Below, in pieces: positions 45,656-57,637 of a stretch of DNA of 64,000 nt. A model generated the notes under the pieces. It was not told the DNA's origin and searched no databases. It saw only the letters and a program-made list of their open reading frames with translations. The DNA comes from Rotaria sp. Silwood1 (lineage: Eukaryota > Rotifera > Eurotatoria > Philodinida > Philodinidae). The DNA lies in assembly GCA_905250075.1 (NCBI GenBank), contig CAJNOP010000004.1, forward strand, positions 4,953,356-5,017,355. Reading direction: 5' to 3'. Positions within the stretch are counted from its first letter, which is position 1, and the number at the start of each line of letters is the position of its first letter. The translations under genes were made by a program, and so were the position numbers.

Positions 45656-45676
45656 ATAAAATAAAAATAAAAAAAA

Positions 45677-48600
45677 ATGACATCAAAATCTTCTAGTAAT
45701 GTTTCAACATTAAAACGAAAAGTACAAGTTGTACAACAATTACCACCATCATCATCATCTTCTACACCAGCAAAGCAGATTAAAAAAGAGCCAAATTCAG
45801 AAAAACTTAAGGTTTTTATATGTAGTATAGAGAAAAAATTTTAATTCTCCTAAACATCAATAAATACACTGACTTTTTTTTTTGTATTACGAAGAAAGAT
45901 CTCCAGTTAGTCCACGCCATTTTCAATGATATTTTGTGCATATGTTAGGAATATTATTCTACGAGTCTTTGGACTGATCAGACTTATTTCGAGAATTATG
46001 ACTATTTCACTGATTTCTTTTTTTATTTATGTCAAAGTATATAGGAAAAAATTGAATAATGGAATTTCAATCTGAAATTTTGCTTATATGAATTTCTTGT
46101 GGTTCTTGAAACATTCTAAAAGTTTAATTGGAAAATAATTTTTTCTTTTGAAGATATTGATTTTTATAAATTTCTTTCATAATCTGTTAAATCCTGAAGA
46201 ATTGACTTTCAACATTTTTTTCACAGAAATTTTTAGAGTGTTTCAATAATAATAAGAATTATATAAGGATTGTCTAATTTTTCTGTATATACCTTATGTT
46301 AGATGAAAAGAAAGTCAACAAAATGGTCATAAACTTCGAACTTAACTTCATCAGTTCAAATCTTTTTAGAATAATGTCCTTGACATACGGATTCAATATG
46401 ATTGAAAAAGACATGAAGAAGTTGGTGACATTCCTTCGCTATTAAAAGCTTTACGATATTGGACTCAATTTTTCCAGATCTTTTGGAATTTCTTCAAAAC
46501 TATTAAATGATCTTTTAATAGTATATAGCATATTCCAAATGTTTATAGAACTTTTTAGTTTACGTTAGAATGAACACGAAGATTAATAATGAATTCAGAA
46601 ACAGAATCCTGGAAAAATCGTTCATAAAAGTCGATAAATGTTAAATGATACGAACAAGAACAAAACTTTGTCTACACATATTCAATGGCATTAAAAATCT
46701 CCAAAAGTCTCTCATATATTTAATTCTGAATTGATTTTATTCTTTTTAAAAATTATAAACTCTTGAAAAAGCGCTATAGTAATTTGTAAAATAATACAAA
46801 AAATACATATCAATAAGAAAAGAAAACAGGTGTATTTAATTGTTATTTAAGAAAATTTGAAATTCTTATTGAAATTTTAATTTTCTTTGTAAAATATTGT
46901 TTAAATTTTATTTTTAGTCTCAACGTCAACATGATCTATCAGAAGATGATATAATACGTTCACGACTTCTTTATGAAGGTGATCAAGGTATTGATGATCG
47001 ACGTATATTAACATTAATGAAAACATTTAATAAATTTGTATATGATTTATCATCAAATTTCGATGAACATAATTTAACAATAGAAAAATTACTTTCTTTA
47101 CTCTATTCAATTGAACATTCACATCATCTTTTAAAATCAACATATAAAATGGATGAACTTGAACAAATATGTTATGCTTCAAAAAGTCAACGTTTAAATG
47201 AACAAATTAAACAATTACGTTATGAACTTGATCAAAGTGATTTACGTTTAATTGAAGCTAAACAAAAACGTTCAAATTTACTTGAATATGATGCACGTAC
47301 AGCTACAATTAATAAATTAGGTACACGTCGAGAATTACGTGCACAACAAGCAGCTACATTAGAACGAAAACATTATTTTGAACATCTTCAACAAACATTT
47401 GAAGCAACGTAAGATATTTTAATAATTTTATCTTTTCATGTGGAAATTAAAACATAACTAAAAAGGTTTGAATTAATAAAATGAAAAGCATACCTTCAAT
47501 ACTTCATACAAAAATCTGAAGAATGTTCGGGTAGGAATGAAGGTTATGTGAAGTTCATTAAGTATATGTAAACAAAAGCAGCAGACATTCTTTCAAAAGA
47601 AGAAAAGTATAAAGAAACAAGCATTAACTTTTACTATATATAGTTGCTACATTTTCGGAATGTTAAATATGTCTAAATCTATAGTAAAACTTTTAAATAG
47701 ATATAATAATAAGATATAAATAGAAACAATCAAACTATTAAATAACAAAATACTTGTGAATCTTATTTTCCATGGATACTGTCATGCTTAATCAACCACA
47801 AAATATGTAAGGTTCTCAGAAGATTTTTTTTTCGTAGAATACGCTGCGCTGATATGTGGGTGACAAGAATATTCAAATCTACTCAATAAATCATAGCTAA
47901 AGTCAAAATACTCGAAAATGTCAATTACTGCTCAGCAACAGTCAAAAATAGCCAAAGTTTTTGAGTATTTTGCTCTTAACATCAGGATTTATTGAGTACA
48001 TTTGAATATTTGTTGTTTTTTACCAAAATGATTAGTACGATGAGTTCTAGAGACAAGAAAAAATTTTCTGAGAATCTTTCATTTTGTTGTTGATAGAAAG
48101 TATGAATGCGAAAAGTAACAATATTTTATTTTTTCATTCGATATAGAATCACAAAATAAAAAATTGATTAATCTCGAGCTATAACATTTTTTTTGTTCGT
48201 ATATCTATTTTTTGCTATACAAAATGGAATAAATCATATGATTAAAAGATACAAACATGTTATAAAAATGTGACGAAGCAGTGAAGAAGTAAATTAAGAT
48301 TCGAACGAGATAAGAGAATAAAATATTTTCCCCGTTTCGACTTCTAATAGCAATACCTCAAAATTCATAGAAGTTTTATTGATGATTAATATGAATCGTT
48401 TATTTTTATTTATAGTTATCAACAACGATTGAAACAAATAGCTGTTTATATGCGTCCTATATTTGAATTAGATGAAATTTTACGACAAGATGCTCATGAA
48501 GATAGTCCAAGTGAGGGACCAAATGAATCCCCTGTTGAACAGCAATCATCATCATTGATTTCTACTTTACCAACTATAAGAAGTGAACGACAACGAACGA

Positions 48601-48815
48601 ATTCTGATTCTTCGGCAGCTTCAATTGAGGCTGATGATACAAATTCAACAACAACACGTTCAAAACGACAACATAGAAATCATTTAGGATTAACATCATT
48701 ATCAGCATCATTAGCAAATAATCAACCACAAGCATTATTTTCGAATGAAACAGAATTATTTGGTACACAACTTATTAATCCATTGTTATTATTATCTTCT
48801 TCGAATATTTCTTAA
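45677..48815 (+). CDS. THOC7: THO complex subunit 7
   Basis: Subunit of the THO/TREX complex that couples transcription to nuclear mRNA export. Three exons: 45677-45811, 46918-47408 and 48416-48815, giving 341 residues in frame. The family signature is SEDDIIRSRLLYEGDQ then GIDDRRILTLMKTF (about 50-78), followed by long coiled coil with EQIKQLRYELDQSD, LLEYDARTATINKL and RRELRAQQAATLERK. Human THOC7 has about 204 residues; here a polar N-terminus (about 45) and a Ser/Asn/Gln-rich C-terminal extension (about 100) are added. The introns are unusually long for this window (1.1 and 1.0 kb), and the second holds a foldback repeat. It follows ASPDH closely, with FAM210 400 bp downstream, all on the same strand. 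Confidence 0.87.
47811..48076. repeat. foldback element in THOC7 intron 2
   Basis: The left arm, 47813-47923, and right arm, 47955-48074, are reverse complements with scattered differences. Matching blocks are TTCTCAGAAGATTTTTT with its complement, and ATTCAAATCTACTCAATAAA with its complement. The loop is about 30 bp. It is probably a MITE-like element; no target duplication was established. Confidence 0.65.
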
Positions 48816-49214
48816 TTCCTATGTATAATATTTTTTTTTTCTTTCATCAACAAAAAGAAAATACTGATGCTAATCTCATGTTTTTTTTTTTTTTTACTAA
48901 CAATTAATTATTGTCGTTTGATTATGCTAGTATTTATATTCTCAGATGTTTGATCATCAGTTCGAGCATGGAATTCATGAAAACAGATATTTTTTTCGAA
49001 ATTTATAATTAGTATATAAAAACGAAAGTTCAGTTGTTTTGTATATGAGAAAAAAAAATTACAAATTAAATTAAATATGTTCCAAATAATTTGATCTAGT
49101 AGAGAAAATAATGTTTGATAAAGAGAATATATCAGATATCTTCGTTGGTATGATTTGTATGATACTCAATAGTATTATGTGTTGTTGTTTTTCTTGCTTT
49201 AGATCTAAGATTAA
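48816..49214. other. intergenic, THOC7 to FAM210-like
   Basis: 400 bp of AT-rich sequence. TTTTTCTTGCTTTAG at 49188-49202 is a good splice-acceptor-like site 12 bases before the next ATG, another candidate trans-splice site. Confidence 0.4.
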
Positions 49215-50073
49215 ATGTGGCATTTATGTCGTTTATCAACTCGGCCATTAATTGGCGTATGTCCTGTATTAATTCGACAGCGACCATTGATTCCAATACC
49301 ATCTTCAACTTCTCAACGACTTTTTTCTTTTCCATCTTTTTTTAAAATAAAAAAACAGTTACCTGAACCTCTTCCACAACCACCAGTTAATCCACGCCAT
49401 CCACCTGATTATATTCCAACACGACCACCTATTGATCCAAATGTATCAACACCTGTTCAATCTCAATCTACTATATTTGCTCGTTTTCATCATGCATATG
49501 CTAAATATGGAAAAATTCTATTAGCTGTTCATTTTGTTTCATCATTTGCATGGTTTTCTGGTCTACTTTTACTTCACTTCAATGGTTTTGATCTTGGTAT
49601 GAAATAAGATCGAAAATATTTCATTCTATTATAGTTAAATTTTTTTTTTAATAGGAATGTATGTTATGGACGGTCTTGTACAAATACATGTAATCAGTCC
49701 AGAACGACGTTTATCATTTATACGTCATATGAATGAATTTTCAATTTCCGGAATTTTATCACGAATTCCATTTATTTCAGAAGAACGTCTTAATAGATTG
49801 AACGCATATTGGACTGGTGAACGTGTTCGTTTATTAGCTACAGTTTTATTACTTTATAAATTTTTAACACCTGTCCGTTATGCTTTTACATTAGGTGCAA
49901 CAACATATATATCACGTACATTTCTTAAACGTGGTCTTATTAAACGAGCACCACAAGGTGATTCATTACAAGAACTTTATCGTGATCAAAAACTTTTAAT
50001 TAAAAGTCATGTTAGACGAGCAAGAGAAAAAATAAAAACAACTGCACGACGTGGTTCACACAAAGTTGAATGA
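49215..50073 (+). CDS. FAM210-like mitochondrial protein (DUF1279)
   Basis: Two exons, 49215-49596 and 49655-50073, give 266 residues in frame. The N-terminus is Arg-rich and free of acids (MWHLCRLSTRPLIG...), a likely mitochondrial presequence. A Pro-rich linker follows. The DUF1279 core starts at HHAYAKYGKILLAVHFVSS, includes the hydrophobic AWFSGLLLLHF and the second membrane segment VLLLYKFLTPVRYAFTLG, and ends in a basic coiled tail rich in Arg/Lys. TPVRYAFTLG matches the TPARY.vTLG motif of FAM210A/B. FAM210A acts in mitochondrial translation and FAM210B in iron and energy metabolism. Which of the two is the orthologue cannot be told. Confidence 0.82.
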
Positions 50074-52947
50074 ATCGTGTTTACTTGTTGTTATGATTTA
50101 AAGTTTATAGCTTTTTGTTTTTCTGTTTCAATTTGTTCACTAATTCAGCTTTATATGAATATATCAATGGAAATAGCAAAAGCAAATGATTGCTTTGTTT
50201 GATTTAAATTTATATTTAATTATTAATAATAATTCTATGTGTATCATCAGTGATTAATTAGTATCATTTTTAAAACAAAAAAGATCTAATAATTATCAGA
50301 TTTTTGTTTTTACATCTCATTGCTTTTTTTTTTCATACAAATAAAGTGATATGTACTGTAATTAATTATTAGATAATATTATGAGTATATCTTGCATGTA
50401 TTTGGTTCATTTAAACATTATTCATTCATATGTCTAAAATAAACACCAGAAATGAAGATAATGAGAAAGATAAAAATATATAAAAATAACATTCAAACAT
50501 ATTGAAGAATTTTTACGGAAAAAAACACACTTAACTGTTGTAGAAAGTTTCATAATAAATCTCAACATAATCTGACGATACTAATAAAGGGTTTATTCAT
50601 GAACAAACTTTGAAAATATGTTGACACTATTGTTTTTGAAAAAACTGTAAAATTAATTGTTTCTAACATATTTCGAGCAATGATACAATTGCTCATTGTT
50701 TAGCAGTTAGACATTGACAATTGTCATGATAATTTAATATTGTAGTCTTTTCGGATGGAAGTTCTACAGAGATGAGGAGTGTGGGTGTAGATGTGGGCCA
50801 AGAAGGAGATTAGGAACCATACTAATACCCACACCCAGTGTGATGCTTTTCTTTACTATTCAAAAAATTACACGCACACACTCACTCTCTGATATTAAAA
50901 AAAAAACAGCTTTTCTGAAAAACTTTACTTTTATCTGCCTAAATTTTTTTCATCGTAATTCATGTTTAACTGACTGAAGCTCAACGTTAATATAGTGCAT
51001 CTTGTAAAGAATTTTACGCTCTACAAAACCATTATAGAGATTTTGAGAAAGAAATTTTCAGAAAAGGTTCAAAAAACTGGGTGATGCATTATTTTCAAGT
51101 CATGAATTGGTGGCTTTTGACTGATATTTAGCAGAATTTGTTTTGTAAATGACATATTGATCAAAAATAATATGGTACTCTGAGTCAGCATCAAAAACTG
51201 AGTCAACTGACATGTATTTAAAGTATTTATGACAAGCTATACAAAATTGAAGATGATTAAACAATAAAAGAGCATCGTGATGAATTTCATTTTTCTGATT
51301 AAATCCTGAGGTGGACTAGAGGTGAAGTTCTCGACCACAAAGAAAAACATTTCAAATATATTTAAAATACATACCAGTTGACTCAGTTTTTGATACTGAT
51401 TCAGCATATTATATTAGTTTTGATAGTTTGTCATTTTCTCTGCAAATCCTGGTGAATAATAGTCAAAAAGGCACAAACCTGTGCGTCTAAAATAATGCAT
51501 CACCGTCTTTTTTCTCAAAATCTCCGTAGTGGTTTTATAGCACGTAAAATTCTTTACAAGATGCACTATATTAAAGTTGAGCCCTGATTTGTTATCATAT
51601 TGTGAAACAGTTCACGATCACAAAAACTCAGTCAAATAATAGTTCAATTTTTCAGAAAAGCTTATTTTTTCTAATCAAGATCCGTCTTTTTGAGAAAACC
51701 TATTTGTAACGTTTTTGTTGTTTTATGTGCTATTTCAAATGAGATATTGCTAAAATAATACGGATAAAAATTGATGAAGATATAAGCGAAACAATAGAGA
51801 TATCCTGTTTTTATCCATTTCTCGAACGGCTTCATGTTGCAAGGCTCATAACTCAATGAAATAAAATTACAGGAGTCTAAAATTTTTTTATGACTCCAGT
51901 TTGATGTCAGGAACCAATTGATATAAATAAAAGAAAAGGTATGTCTTAATTTCGATCATAAAATCGACTTTCTCGGTGAGCTCGTGTACTTACGCTTATA
52001 ACGCATTTGTTCTGTAATTTTCATATTTTGTACCGTGAGCTCTATTGAAACCGATATTTTTCGATAAAGAATAATATTCTGCACTTAACGCAACCAATTA
52101 GACATCTAGCACAAATCCAGAAGAGAATTCAGACGAGGAATGGTCGAATACGGTTCTAATGTAACTTACGTAGACTATCTACACTTTGTTTCATAAAGTA
52201 ATGATAGCTTTGAAACCTATTTATTCATCTAAAAACGTTTGTACCAATATTATATTAGTAGGTCGGGAATTATTCATCAGAAAAAGCATGATTTAGATTA
52301 TAATGGTAATTATGCTTGTTATACTTCATTATAAATGTTGATTATGCCTTGAAAATATGCAAATAACAGATACTTGCAAAATATGTAAATAATAATGTAC
52401 ATGTTATTGCATCCAGTTCCTGATTGTTTCAAAAAAAAACAAATTTTAACTACTAGCTCAGTTTGATCATACTTTGTTATTGTTTTCTTTTGTATACTCT
52501 TAAACTTGCTATTCATTATACGAATATATTTTATTGCCTTTTTATTTGGTCTTATTGTTTTTTTTTTTTACCGATTTTAAGCTTGAGTAAAACTAATTGG
52601 ATTCACTCGCTTTAATATTGTGTACAAAGCTGTTTTTGTTTTCAAAAATGTTTTCAAAATACATTTCACGCACATCCATAATGCAAATAGTTTATCTATC
52701 GGAAAATCACTAGCTTTTATTATTTTAAATAGAAAAAAAAAAAAAGAACATTTCGATTTGCTTTTTAAATTGCATCTGAATTCATAACTATCGTCAAAAC
52801 AAAATAATAATAATAATAACATATTAGATTAAAGAAAATTAATATCGCAAAATAAATGAAGATGATCAAAGAAAAAAAATGTCGTGTAGTTTTAATTTAT
52901 ACATTTTTTTGTCAGTCAATTTAATGATTTGATTTCTCCTGTTTCTT
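50074..52947. other. intergenic 2.9 kb
   Basis: Convergent 3' ends of FAM210-like (+) and the zinc transporter (-). It contains the foldback palindrome at 50908-51662. A small patch at 50774-50830 contains TGTGGG twice and its complement once. The remainder is AT-rich with no recognisable gene. Confidence 0.45.
50908..51662. repeat. large foldback palindrome (about 310-bp arms)
   Basis: The left arm, about 50908-51228, and right arm, about 51350-51662, are diverged reverse complements around a loop of about 120 bp. Blocks include AGCTTTTCTGAAAAA at both tips, ATAGTGCATCTTGTAAAGAA (50992-51011), GTGATGCATTATTTT and CAAAAACTGAGTCAACTG. It has no coding capacity. It could be a MITE with long inverted repeats or a hairpin-RNA source. 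Confidence 0.75.
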
Positions 52948-54721
52948 TTAAGTATCCGGTCGACGACAATCTTCACATGCATTCATCACATATTCATCAT
53001 ACGGTTCAATCTGTATGGTCGTTCGTGCAATAGAATGTTTATAACGAAGCATGTCTTGAGCTTGCCTCAATACTGTTAAACAATCTCGATCAGGACCTAA
53101 AGAGAAGAAAAAACAAAATCTTATATCAAAAAACGACACAATTCAAAGAAGACATAGAATAATTTTCATATTTCAACAATAGAATTTCAAAGATTGCTTA
53201 CTGATTGCAATATGAACGGATAGAGCTGTTCTTTGCAGTGATAATGACCATATATGCAAACTATGTGCATTTTGTACACCAGGTAATTGAAGAAGATCAT
53301 CAACTACTCGTGAATAATTAACATTTGATGGAACAGCTAATATATAATATAATAGAAAACAAAATGGACAAAATTCGATAAAAAAAAAGAAAACTACCTT
53401 CCATAAGAACAAAGATAATATCACGCATGATTGTAATTGTTGTAATAAGAACAAGAATAGAAAAAATAAAAGTACAAATAGGATCGGCTAATTTATATTG
53501 TGGCTAGAACCATAACAAGAAATATAATCAATTTTTATTTATTCAATTTTAAATATACCTTAAATTTAATGAGTAAAGCCGCACATAGAACACCAACACT
53601 TTGAACAAAATCTCCAATAACATGTATAATAGCAGCTCGTACATTAATATTTTTCGATGATTTTTTTGCTTTTAAAATTTTTTCTCGATTTTGACCAGTT
53701 ACAATATTAGCAACTAATGGTGAAGCATTAATAATCGCATCTGCATTTTCAAGATCTTCCTCACGTGAATATTCATGATTATCTGTACTTGAATGATCAT
53801 GATTATTTGCATGTGAATGATCATGATTATCTTCATGCGAATGACCATGATTGTTTCCATGTGAATGACCATGATGAGGTATTGATGTACCACATACATT
53901 AGCATGTAAAACAAAAAACATTCTATAAAAATAAATAACAAAAAAACAATTTTTAGTTTTCAAATGATAATTAATTCATAATTCATACCTACACAATATT
54001 GAATACAACGCCACATGATGCAACAATAATCATTTGTAATGGTTGTACTTCAAAATTTTGATTAATACAACGTTCAACAGCCATATAAACAAGAACACCA
54101 GTTACTAACCAAATTGTTAATACACTAAGAAGTGCTCCAAGTACCTCTAAAAAAATAAGTGAATAAAATTAAAACAATGAATATATATATATTATTTTAA
54201 TATGTGTATAAACCTGCTCGAATATAACCGAATGAAAGTCTTTTTGTTGGTTTTTTTGTTGCAAGATACATTGCTGTTAATGATATTAAAAAACTAGCAA
54301 CATCAATAGCCATATGAGCTGCATCTGTTACAACAGCTGTTGAATTAGAAAGAATACCTCCTACGTAAAAATAAAAATACGCATAATAATTGTTTTTTTT
54401 TTCTTATCTTAAAATTAATAACATACCGATTATTTCAATTATCATAAAAATGATACAAATAATTAGTACAAGAATAAGACGATTTCTTGCACCGTAATCA
54501 AATTTATCATCCGGTACATGACAATGAGTTGATTGTAAGAGCGATTGATTTGATATAATTCCTGGTCTTACTACTTCTGTATTATTCGCACCATTTAATA
54601 ATGGTGCTTTATCTTCAGTATCGTCAGCCATTAATATAAAACTATCATCCGATGCATTGCCGTCATTATGGTTTCGTTTGGTATACTGTTCTCGACCAAA
54701 TATATGCGTGTTTGATGTCAT
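52948..54721 (-). CDS. SLC30A (ZnT) zinc transporter
   Basis: Cation-diffusion-facilitator zinc/proton antiporter loading vesicles or organelles. Seven exons: 54721-54427, 54360-54214, 54146-53993, 53922-53559, 53503-53398, 53336-53202 and 53096-52948, giving 449 residues in frame. The intramembrane zinc-site pairs are present: His114/Asp118 in TDAAHMAID and His299/Asp303 in IIHVIGD. GILSNST and [15 protein letters not shown] are family hallmarks. A histidine-rich cytosolic loop at about 215-251 has repeated NNHGHSH/DNHDHSH units. The C-terminal domain has [14 protein letters not shown], and CEDC near the end. The closest vertebrate group is ZnT2/3/4/8. TAA is the stop. Confidence 0.93.
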
Positions 54722-55244
54722 TAAAAGAAAAACGATCGAAAAGGAAAGGAAAAAAAAAATTATTCGACTTCAGTCAATAAAAGAAATTCAATCTAAAATA
54801 TAATATTCCATCAGGGAACTTTGAAGATTAGACAAAAAAAAAAAGTGTTACATTATAGTTATTCACCTTTTTATTCTTTTCTCATCATTCCGAATATTAA
54901 ATGTAATTAAAATAAATAAAAGATATTCAAACAAAAACGAACAAGAGTCTATATAAACATACCTTATCAATATTCAATAGAGGTCGCATAATCTTTCATA
55001 AAACTCTTTTATATTTATAGAAAAAGATCTTTAAAAACTATTGAAATTTTTTTCATTTTTTTCAAATTTTAATAAACTTATCTAATCAGTCTTGGTAGGT
55101 CTCACCTGTCTATCAATCATTAGTCGTTTATTATCCATTCAAATTGTTCAACGTTTGTCAATGTTTTATATCAATAATACCTAATTTAAATTGGTTTTGA
55201 TTATCATGGTATGAATCTAACATTCCACAATATACTTTCTTCAC
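54722..55244. other. divergent intergenic region, ZnT and DNAJC3
   Basis: 520 bp between two divergent starts and therefore carrying both upstream regions. AT-rich. No splice-acceptor-like AG was seen directly before either ATG. Confidence 0.4.
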
Positions 55245-57177
55245 ATGTCTCGGTGTATTGATAAACTATTTCATTTATTTATCCTTGCTATCCTGTCAGA
55301 TTTTTTAATACATGGTAAATTGAGCATAGATTTTTCTTTAATTTGAAATTTAAAATACCAAAAAAAAAAAAACAAAACAATTTTTCATAGGTGCTATTGG
55401 AGATGCAAGTGAAAATGTTAATGATCATTTAGAAAAAGGAAAAAAATTATTAGCTAGTGGACAATTAGTAGATGCTCTATCGCAATTTCATTTAGCAATT
55501 GGTATGATAATTCAGAAAAGTTTAATTTTTATAAGTTTACATTTGTTTTTTGTTCGGTTTAGATGTTGATCCAAAAAATTATATTGCTTATTTTCGACGA
55601 GCTGCTGTTTATTTAGGTATGGGAAAATCAAAAGCAGCATTACCAGATTTAAATAAAGTTATTGAACTTAAACCAGATTTTCTTGCTGTAAGTTTTTTTG
55701 TTTATAATTGAATCAATTAAAACTTTCTATTTTATTTAAGGCTCGTATACAACGAGGAAATTTATTATTAAAACAAGGAGATTTTGATGAAGCAAAAATT
55801 GATTTTGAAAGTATAGTATGTAGAAAATTATTTATTATCTTTTGTTTTGTTTTAAATAATTTTTTAATCTTTGTATATTTAGTTGACATCAGATTCATCA
55901 AATAATGAAGCACGTATTCAATTTGATTTAACTAAAAGAATGAGTCAAACAACACAAGAAGCAAAAAATGCTTATGCAAAACAAGATTATACTAAAACTA
56001 TTGAATTACTTTCAATAGTAATTGAGGTTTGAATCTATTTTTCTTTTTATTTCGAGAATATTCTTTTGTTATTGTTGTTGTTATTTTTCTTTTTTAAAGC
56101 ATTGTCCATGGGCAATAATATTACGTGAATTACGTGCTGATAGTTATTTAAAATCAGGTGATTTAGCAAAAGCAGTTAATGATCTTAAAGCTACAGCAAA
56201 ATTAATACCTGATAATACTCAAGCATATCTTAAAATAAGTCAATTACTTTATACAATGGGTGATGCTGATGATAGTTTAACGTAAATATTCAATCGTTTT
56301 TTTTTTTTTATTTTTAATTTTATCTAATAAACTTTTTCTATTAGAAATATTCGTGAATGTCTTAAATTAGATGCTGATCATAAAGAATGTCATTCACATT
56401 ATATTAAAGTTAAAAAATTAGCTAAACAACTTGAATCTATACGTGATGCAATAAGTCAATCGAATTGGCAAGAATGTCTTGATAAAGCAAATCAAATTCT
56501 TAAACTTTCATCAGATTCATCATCACATACATTTATATATCGTGCACATTCATCATTATGTACATGTATGTCAAAAGGAAAATCTCCAGCTAAAGATACA
56601 ATTAAAAAATGTACAGAAGTTTTAGATACATATCATGTATCTGATGTTGAAATATTAATAAGTCGTGCTGAAGCATATATATTAAATGAAGAATATGAAT
56701 TAGCATTAGCTGATTATCAACGTGCACATGAAAGTGAAGATTCTAATCGTGTTAATGATGGTATAAAACGTGTACAAAAATTAATAAAACAATTAAAAAA
56801 ACGTGATTATTATAAAATATTAAATGTAAGACGAACAGCAAATAAAGCTGAAATATTAAAAGCTTATAGAAAACTTGCTATTAAATGGCATCCGGATAAA
56901 TATGAAGGTGAAGATAAGAAAAAAGCTGAAAAAATGTTTATTGATATAGCAGCAGCAAAAGAAGTTTTAACTGATCCAGGTTTGTATTTCAATCTTGTTT
57001 ATTTTGGTTTTTTAAGAAATAATAAAATTTATTGTAGAAAAACGTGCTAAATTTGATGCTGGTGATGATCCATTAGATGCCGAAGAGCAAGCTCAACAAC
57101 ATAATCCATTTCATGGTTTTAATCCATTCGGTGCTGGTAATGGACAAGGCTTTACATTTCGATTTCATTTTAATTAA
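55245..57177 (+). CDS. DNAJC3: DNAJC3 / P58IPK, ER co-chaperone
   Basis: Lumenal ER co-chaperone of BiP that binds unfolded proteins through TPR repeats. Eight exons: 55245-55314, 55391-55501, 55563-55687, 55741-55815, 55883-56026, 56100-56281, 56345-56979 and 57038-57177, giving 493 residues in frame (human 504). A signal peptide is visible (hydrophobic LFHLFILAILSDFLI). TPR units include LLASGQLVDALSQFHLAI, AYFRRAAVYLGMGKSKAAL and LRADSYLKSGDLAKAV. The J domain spans about 390-455 with HPD at 418-420 in KWHPDKYEG. The C-terminus FTFRFHFN equals the human ending FRFKFHFN closely. All exon joins are in phase. Confidence 0.96.
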
Positions 57178-57637
57178 TTGTGCATGTGTATTCGTATACA
57201 GTAGTCGCCTGTCTTTTTCTTTTTGTTTGTTTTTATTCTCATCTTCTCTATTTTGTTGTCTTTTCTCTTTCTACAAAATTGCAAAGAAAAAAAAAAACTT
57301 ATGCTTCTCTTTTGTTGTTGCTATTGTTATTATTAACATCGACATTTTTTTTTTTATGTATTGATCAACAAAAAGAAATAAAAAAAAAAAAGAAACATTC
57401 AAATTAAAATAATGTTAGTTTTTTTTGGTCTTTTATTTTAATACATGAATACCATAATGACAAACGACAGATACATATTTGAAATGCACGTTTCTTTCTT
57501 TTTCTTAATGTTGCAATAAAATAAATAACTATACATATATATGGAACGACATTAATACGAAAAAAAAAATATATAATAAAATGATCGTTGAGTATATGAG
57601 TGTAAAATGTTTATTGTAGGTCAGTCTTTGTCAATGA
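57178..57637. other. convergent 3' region
   Basis: 460 bp between the 3' ends of DNAJC3 (+) and the V-ATPase gene (-). It is T- and A-rich with several AATAAA-like signals (for example near 57517). Nothing else was seen. Confidence 0.4.

Noticed and set aside
46918-47408. BRMS1/SDS3-type corepressor subunit
   Set aside because: Considered because of the coiled coil, but the IIRSRLLYEGDQ and GIDDRRI motifs match THOC7.
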